From assembly GCA_039028695.1 (NCBI GenBank), contig JBCCHN010000109.1:1-17421 (forward strand): 17,421 bases of DNA. The letters run 5' to 3'. Shown here one piece after another: positions 14,018-17,421 of the stretch (position 1 is its first letter; each line of letters begins with the position of its first letter). Source of the DNA: JANQKX01 sp039028695. GTDB lineage: Bacteria; Pseudomonadota; Alphaproteobacteria; Kiloniellales; Kiloniellaceae. The translations under genes and the position numbers were made by a program. The notes beneath the pieces are model-generated. The model did no database searches. It had not been told where the DNA came from and saw nothing but the letters and a program-made list of their open reading frames with translations.

Positions 14018-15496
14018 TCAAAGAGACCGCAAGGCTTTTGCCATGCGGGCGACCAGGCGGGGTATCCTATTTTCGGGGACACCGGTAAAACCCAACACAA
14101 TAGCATGGCGTTTCAGGGGCTCAATGCAATAGACCGAGAGGGGCAGGGAGTCGATGCCGGCCGCCAACAGGGTGCTATGTACCTCTTGATCGTCCAACCC
14201 CTTCCTTAGCCAGGCGATCATGTGCATGCCCGCGTCGGTTGGCTGCGGCGTCAGGAAATCGGCGCCGTCCCTCTCCAGACAATCAAACAAGCAGTCCCGG
14301 CGCTTCCGGTAAATGTGCCGCATCTTGCGGATGTGTTCTACGAAGCGGCCATCGCTCATGAAGCGGGCCAGTGCCCGTTCGCTCACAGCCGAGGCACCGT
14401 GGCCCAGCAGATTGGCTGCCTTGGCGAAAGAGTCCACCAGGGCCGGCGGCGCCACCAGGTAGCCAATGCGCACGGCCGCGCAGAGGGATTTGGAAAAGGT
14501 CCCCACGTAGAGCACCCGCCGTTCGCTGTCCAAGGCGGCGAGGGCGGGCAGGGGGCGGCCGCGATAGCGGAACTCGCTGTCATAGTCGTCCTCAATGATC
14601 CAGGCGTCGTTCTCTTGGGCATAGGTAAGCAAGGCCAGGCGTCGCGCCAGGCTCATGGTGGTGCCCAGGGGCTGTTGGTGGGACGGGGTGGCGAAGATAA
14701 GGGCCGGCGGCGGATGCCGGTCCCGGGCGGTTTGCAGGTCCAGACCTTCCTCATCGATGGGCACGGGCAGGACCTGGGCGCCCATCATGTTCATCACATC
14801 CCGGCCAGCAATATGTCCCGGATTTTCGTACCAAACCCGTTCTCCCCGACCGAGTAGGACGAAGGCGATCAGGACAAAGGCCTGTTGCGCGCCCGAGGTG
14901 ACGACGATCTGGTCCGGATCCACCTGCATGCCTCGGGCATCGCCTAAGTGTTTGGCAATGGAAACCCTAAGGTCGCGGTCGCCGCCCAACGCCCCATAGC
15001 TTAGGTGATGGCGTTGGTCGCTGACCATGGCCTCCCAAAGGTACTTGTTCCAAGATTTGATGGGGAAGATATCCAAGGCCGGCACACCCGGACGGAAGGG
15101 GTCGGTTTGGCCGTAGCGCGCACTGGCTTGCGAGGCCATGATGGCCCGTGCCCGGTCTGACAACTCCACGCTGGGCGGACGCAGCTTTTTGCGGGTTCGT
15201 TTGAAGAGGGGCTTGGCTTCCACATCCAAAGCCTCGGCCACGAAGGTGCCCGCACCCACTCGGGCCTCGGCATAGCCCTCGGCCACGAGCTGCTCATAGA
15301 CCGATTTGACCGTAATGCGCGACAGGCTCAGGTCCTCGGCCAGCTCCCGGGTGGAGGGCAGCTTCTGTCCCGGCGCCAAGGCGCCGTCCAGGATCAGGCG
15401 TCGCAGGGACGCTTCGAGCTGGCGATAAAGGGGTACACCTGAATTGCGTTCAATTTGACAGCCCGCCAGAAGCGCCCCGCCGGGAGATTTAGCCAC
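14018..15496 (-). CDS. MocR-type regulator (GntR helix-turn-helix plus aminotransferase domain)
   Basis: A 492-residue protein from the chosen start. Residues about 21-86 are a GntR winged helix-turn-helix (VPLYRQLEASLRRLI, then LPSTRELAEDLSLSRITV). The remainder is a fold-type I PLP domain with TSGAQQAF near 200-207, TPSHQQPLG at 270-278, IIEDDYDSEF near 300-309 and the PLP-binding lysine K336 in GTFSKSLCAAVRIG. MocR proteins sense amino acids or vitamins through PLP and usually regulate the divergent neighbour. The frame extends to ATG 15553, but that start has no ribosome-binding site, whereas GTG 15496 has GGAG six bases upstream and leaves the AT-rich dyad region non-coding, so GTG was chosen. 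The neighbour is a URO-D-like gene, a plausible target. Confidence 0.9.
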   Translation of the reverse strand: MAKSPGGALLAGCQIERNSGVPLYRQLEASLRRLILDGALAPGQKLPSTRELAEDLSLSRITVKSVYEQLVAEGYAEARVGAGTFVAEALDVEAKPLFKRTRKKLRPPSVELSDRARAIMASQASARYGQTDPFRPGVPALDIFPIKSWNKYLWEAMVSDQRHHLSYGALGGDRDLRVSIAKHLGDARGMQVDPDQIVVTSGAQQAFVLIAFVLLGRGERVWYENPGHIAGRDVMNMMGAQVLPVPIDEEGLDLQTARDRHPPPALIFATPSHQQPLGTTMSLARRLALLTYAQENDAWIIEDDYDSEFRYRGRPLPALAALDSERRVLYVGTFSKSLCAAVRIGYLVAPPALVDSFAKAANLLGHGASAVSERALARFMSDGRFVEHIRKMRHIYRKRRDCLFDCLERDGADFLTPQPTDAGMHMIAWLRKGLDDQEVHSTLLAAGIDSLPLSVYCIEPLKRHAIVLGFTGVPENRIPRLVARMAKALRSL

Positions 15497-15510
15497 TTGG
15501 TTCTCCGATT

Positions 15511-15556
15511 GGATATATTGTTTTCTAGATAATGGGCATATCTCTATATCCATTAT
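15511..15556. promoter_or_regulatory. Overlapping dyads between MocR and the URO-D-like gene, candidate operator
   Basis: ATAATGG (15529-15535) and CCATTAT (15550-15556) form a perfect 7-bp inverted repeat with a 14-bp spacer; three inner pairs (ATA/TAT) also match. A second perfect pair, GGATATA (15511-15517) and TATATCC (15545-15551), shares part of the right arm, so the two dyads exclude each other. The region is the AT-richest between the two divergent starts and sits where both promoters must lie. It is the likely binding site of the MocR protein. Confidence 0.5.
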
Positions 15557-15636
15557 TTGCTAATATCAGCCTGACCGCAAGCCTGTTGGGCCGCGGACAA
15601 AGTGAAACGGGACAGGCTGAAACAGGGTAGGGCACC

Positions 15637-16956
15637 ATGACCAAGGTTGAAGACTATCGCTTTCCCAAGGGACTTCATCTGCTGACCCGCTGGCAGGCGG
15701 GTGACCCAGAGGCCAAGCGGGAGATGACCGCCTTTTTCGATGGGGCCATTGCCGGGGATTTTGACGCCGATTTTGCCGTACCCGCGGCGGCCAACGAGAT
15801 CCATGCCACCGCCTCGGTTCACATGCTGGCGCTGGCTATTCTGTTCGATCTCTACGGCATCGAGTCCAGCAGCTATTACAAGACCGACCCCTACCGCTAT
15901 GTGCGGGCCAATCTGGCGGTGGGCCGCCTCCTGGGCGTCCAGAAGCTCTATATGACCTGGGCGCTTTACGCGCTAAGCTGCGAGCCCCTGGGGCAGATGA
16001 TGATGTATCCGGACAAGTTTCCCCCCGGCGCGGACCCGGATTATCCCCTGATCAACAAGGACAATTGGCGCGACCTGGGCACCCCTGATTTCAACACCGG
16101 CGTGCCCAAGGCCATCGACGGCATCCTGCGGGTGACTGAGGAGCTGACCGGCATGGCGCCCCTTCTGCAGATCTCTGCGCCTTACAGCTTGGCGGCGGAC
16201 ATCTATAGACAAGAACCGCTCTTGGCGGACGTGGTTCACGTTCCGGAGAACGTCAATGCCCTCTTGAACCATCTGGGTGATCATGTGTTGGGGCCCTGGA
16301 TGGATCACCATATCGAGACCTTCCCGAATGGCTGGGTCGAGTTGTCGGATGCCTCGGGCTCGCCCTTTTTCATCGGGGCGGAAAACTGTCGGGACATGTC
16401 GATCCGGTCCATCCGGCATATGCTGCGCGACAAGCCCTATGCCCACCGGGTCTATGACAATAACTACCGCGGCGACTTTGTCTCCCAGGTCAAAAAGAAA
16501 GCCCGCAGTTCGCGCCGCCGCGGCGGCGGCACGGCATCCGAGGCGCCCAGCGGTATCAGCCTGTTGGAGTTGACCGATGCCAAACATTCGGTGTGTCAGC
16601 ACTTCATGATGCGTTTGGAAGCGGACAAGGTGGACGTGGCCTTTTACGGGGATCAGTCCATTCAGCGAAACATCCCGCTTACCTCGGGTATCGGCTCCTG
16701 CCAGATCGACCGCAACTCCATCCCCGATCTGGCGGCTGCCAAGGCTGAAATCGGTGAGGCGGCGCGGGCGTATGTGGCCGAGATCAAGCGGGTCTGCGAG
16801 ACCATCGACCTGCCCGAAGATAACTTCGTGAAAGACCCCTGGCCTAGCCACATCTATTTCGAAGACGTCAACGGCCAGTCCCAATTCGAATTGGTGGAGC
16901 TGGTTCTCAACGAAGTCCAGAAAGGCGGCACCTTTCAGCGGCGCCGGGTGGCTTAA
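15637..16956 (+). CDS. Uroporphyrinogen decarboxylase (URO-D)/MtaA superfamily-like protein
   Basis: A 439-residue protein that most resembles the URO-D superfamily, whose members include haem-pathway decarboxylases and cobamide-dependent methyltransferases. The segment MAPLLQISAPYSLAADIYRQEPLLADVVHVPENVNALL (173-210) matches the usual pattern of a barrel strand, a substrate loop and the following helix. The expected uroporphyrinogen-binding RxxGR-type N-terminal motif was not seen, so a housekeeping HemE is unlikely. A basic, low-complexity insertion (KKKARSSRRRGGG, about 286-298) interrupts the barrel region. H317, C320 and C355 are possible metal ligands, by analogy with zinc sites of methyltransferases; this is inference. 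AGGGTAGGG precedes the ATG. It diverges from MocR and its stop overlaps the stop of the MFS gene by four bases. Confidence 0.55.
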   Translation: MTKVEDYRFPKGLHLLTRWQAGDPEAKREMTAFFDGAIAGDFDADFAVPAAANEIHATASVHMLALAILFDLYGIESSSYYKTDPYRYVRANLAVGRLLGVQKLYMTWALYALSCEPLGQMMMYPDKFPPGADPDYPLINKDNWRDLGTPDFNTGVPKAIDGILRVTEELTGMAPLLQISAPYSLAADIYRQEPLLADVVHVPENVNALLNHLGDHVLGPWMDHHIETFPNGWVELSDASGSPFFIGAENCRDMSIRSIRHMLRDKPYAHRVYDNNYRGDFVSQVKKKARSSRRRGGGTASEAPSGISLLELTDAKHSVCQHFMMRLEADKVDVAFYGDQSIQRNIPLTSGIGSCQIDRNSIPDLAAAKAEIGEAARAYVAEIKRVCETIDLPEDNFVKDPWPSHIYFEDVNGQSQFELVELVLNEVQKGGTFQRRRVA

Positions 16957-17421
16957 CCGTCGCCTTGAGAGGACTTTTCCTGGCTCTGCGATACCTCGGC
17001 CCACGTGTCTGGATTTAACTGGCGGGCGGTCTGCAAAGCTAAGGACGTGGCCAGCGTGCCGGCGTGGCTGGTGACCGCGGCAGCCGGTTGGCGGCGCCTG
17101 TCGGTGGCCGTGGTCTGCAGGATCACCGCAAGCGCGTAACAAATGACCACCATGTGTACGCCGGCAAGGAAAAAGAAATAGGCTGTGGCCTGCCAGAACT
17201 CGATGGCTTCGGTCACGATGATGGGGCCAAGGATGGAGCCCACGCCGTAACAAATGGTCAGCGTTGCGCCGGCGCTCACCATCTCCTCAGGCTCCAGCCG
17301 ATCATTGGCAACGGCCAGGCAAAGGCCGAAATGTGCCAAGGACAGGCCGGCGAAAAGGGCGACGCCCCCATAGAGCAAAAGCTCGCTTTCCGGTGAGATG
17401 AACGCACACAAGAGGGCGGCG
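16953..17421 (-). CDS. MFS transporter, C-terminal portion (gene runs off the window)
   Basis: The frame is open to the right edge, so at least 155 codons of the 3' part are present and the 5' part is missing; no start should be assigned inside the window. The visible part holds three to four transmembrane helices, including LLLYGGVALFAGLSLAHFGL and MVSAGATLTICYGVGSILGP. AVANDRLEPEEMVSAGATL followed by YGVGSILGPI is typical of the YcaD-like group of major facilitator transporters. After the last helix comes a polar cytoplasmic tail of about 50 residues. The substrate is unknown. Its stop is embedded in the TTAA that also ends the convergent URO-D-like gene. Confidence 0.8.
   Translation of the reverse strand, partial: AALLCAFISPESELLLYGGVALFAGLSLAHFGLCLAVANDRLEPEEMVSAGATLTICYGVGSILGPIIVTEAIEFWQATAYFFFLAGVHMVVICYALAVILQTTATDRRRQPAAAVTSHAGTLATSLALQTARQLNPDTWAEVSQSQEKSSQGDG

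Noticed and set aside
13317..14132. 271-codon + strand open frame overlapping the aldo/keto reductase
   Set aside because: It is out of frame with a protein that has its full catalytic tetrad and extends antisense into MocR.
15973..17253. 426-codon minus-strand open frame spanning two genes
   Set aside because: It runs antisense to the URO-D-like gene and overlaps the MFS gene in another frame; its composition is typical of GC-rich shadow frames.

Overview
The window is GC-rich, densely coding bacterial DNA. The gene complement fits an alphaproteobacterium, probably of Rhodospirillales type: a non-pyrrolysine MttB homologue, a rhodanese-ChrB/ChrA chromate pair, a MocR regulator and a URO-D-like protein. 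The taxonomic placement is inference from family content and composition; no rRNA or tRNA gene is present to confirm it. No insertion sequence, CRISPR array or prophage gene was seen.

Layout. Positions 1-69 are a perfect 16-bp tandem repeat cut by the window edge. Next come three + strand genes: a secreted protein with decapeptide repeats and a probable beta-helix (185-1261), a cupin of the thiol-dioxygenase type (1439-1993), and an AT-richer two-helix membrane protein (2056-2535) followed by a coding-like remnant. A minus-strand MttB-family methyltransferase (2713-4260) diverges from an arginine-deiminase/DDAH-type hydrolase (4435-5445); a 27-bp dyad lies between them. A long minus-strand block then runs from 11693 down to 5442: a SAM methyltransferase, rhodanese-ChrB, chrA, a GNAT acetyltransferase, a YegD-type Hsp70 and an EamA transporter. 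A LysR regulator (12010-12915) diverges from the SAM methyltransferase and precedes an aldo/keto reductase (13027-14004). A MocR regulator (14018-15496) diverges from a URO-D-superfamily protein (15637-16956). The 3' part of an MFS transporter gene lies at the right edge.

How the genes may work together. The chr genes form a compact operon (4 nt between chrB and chrA) with a good sigma70-like promoter whose -10 box is flanked by a perfect 9-bp inverted repeat. The MttB homologue, guanidino-group hydrolase and URO-D-like protein suggest metabolism of methylated nitrogen compounds, but no corrinoid protein gene is visible, so the pathway is a hypothesis. Four divergent or leader regions (mttB/hydrolase, chr, methyltransferase/lysR, MocR/URO-D) each carry a clear dyad, which makes local regulation the most consistent theme of the window.

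Three start sites were moved from the longest open frame on ribosome-binding-site or spacing evidence: the hydrolase (4435), chrA (9853) and MocR (GTG at 15496).
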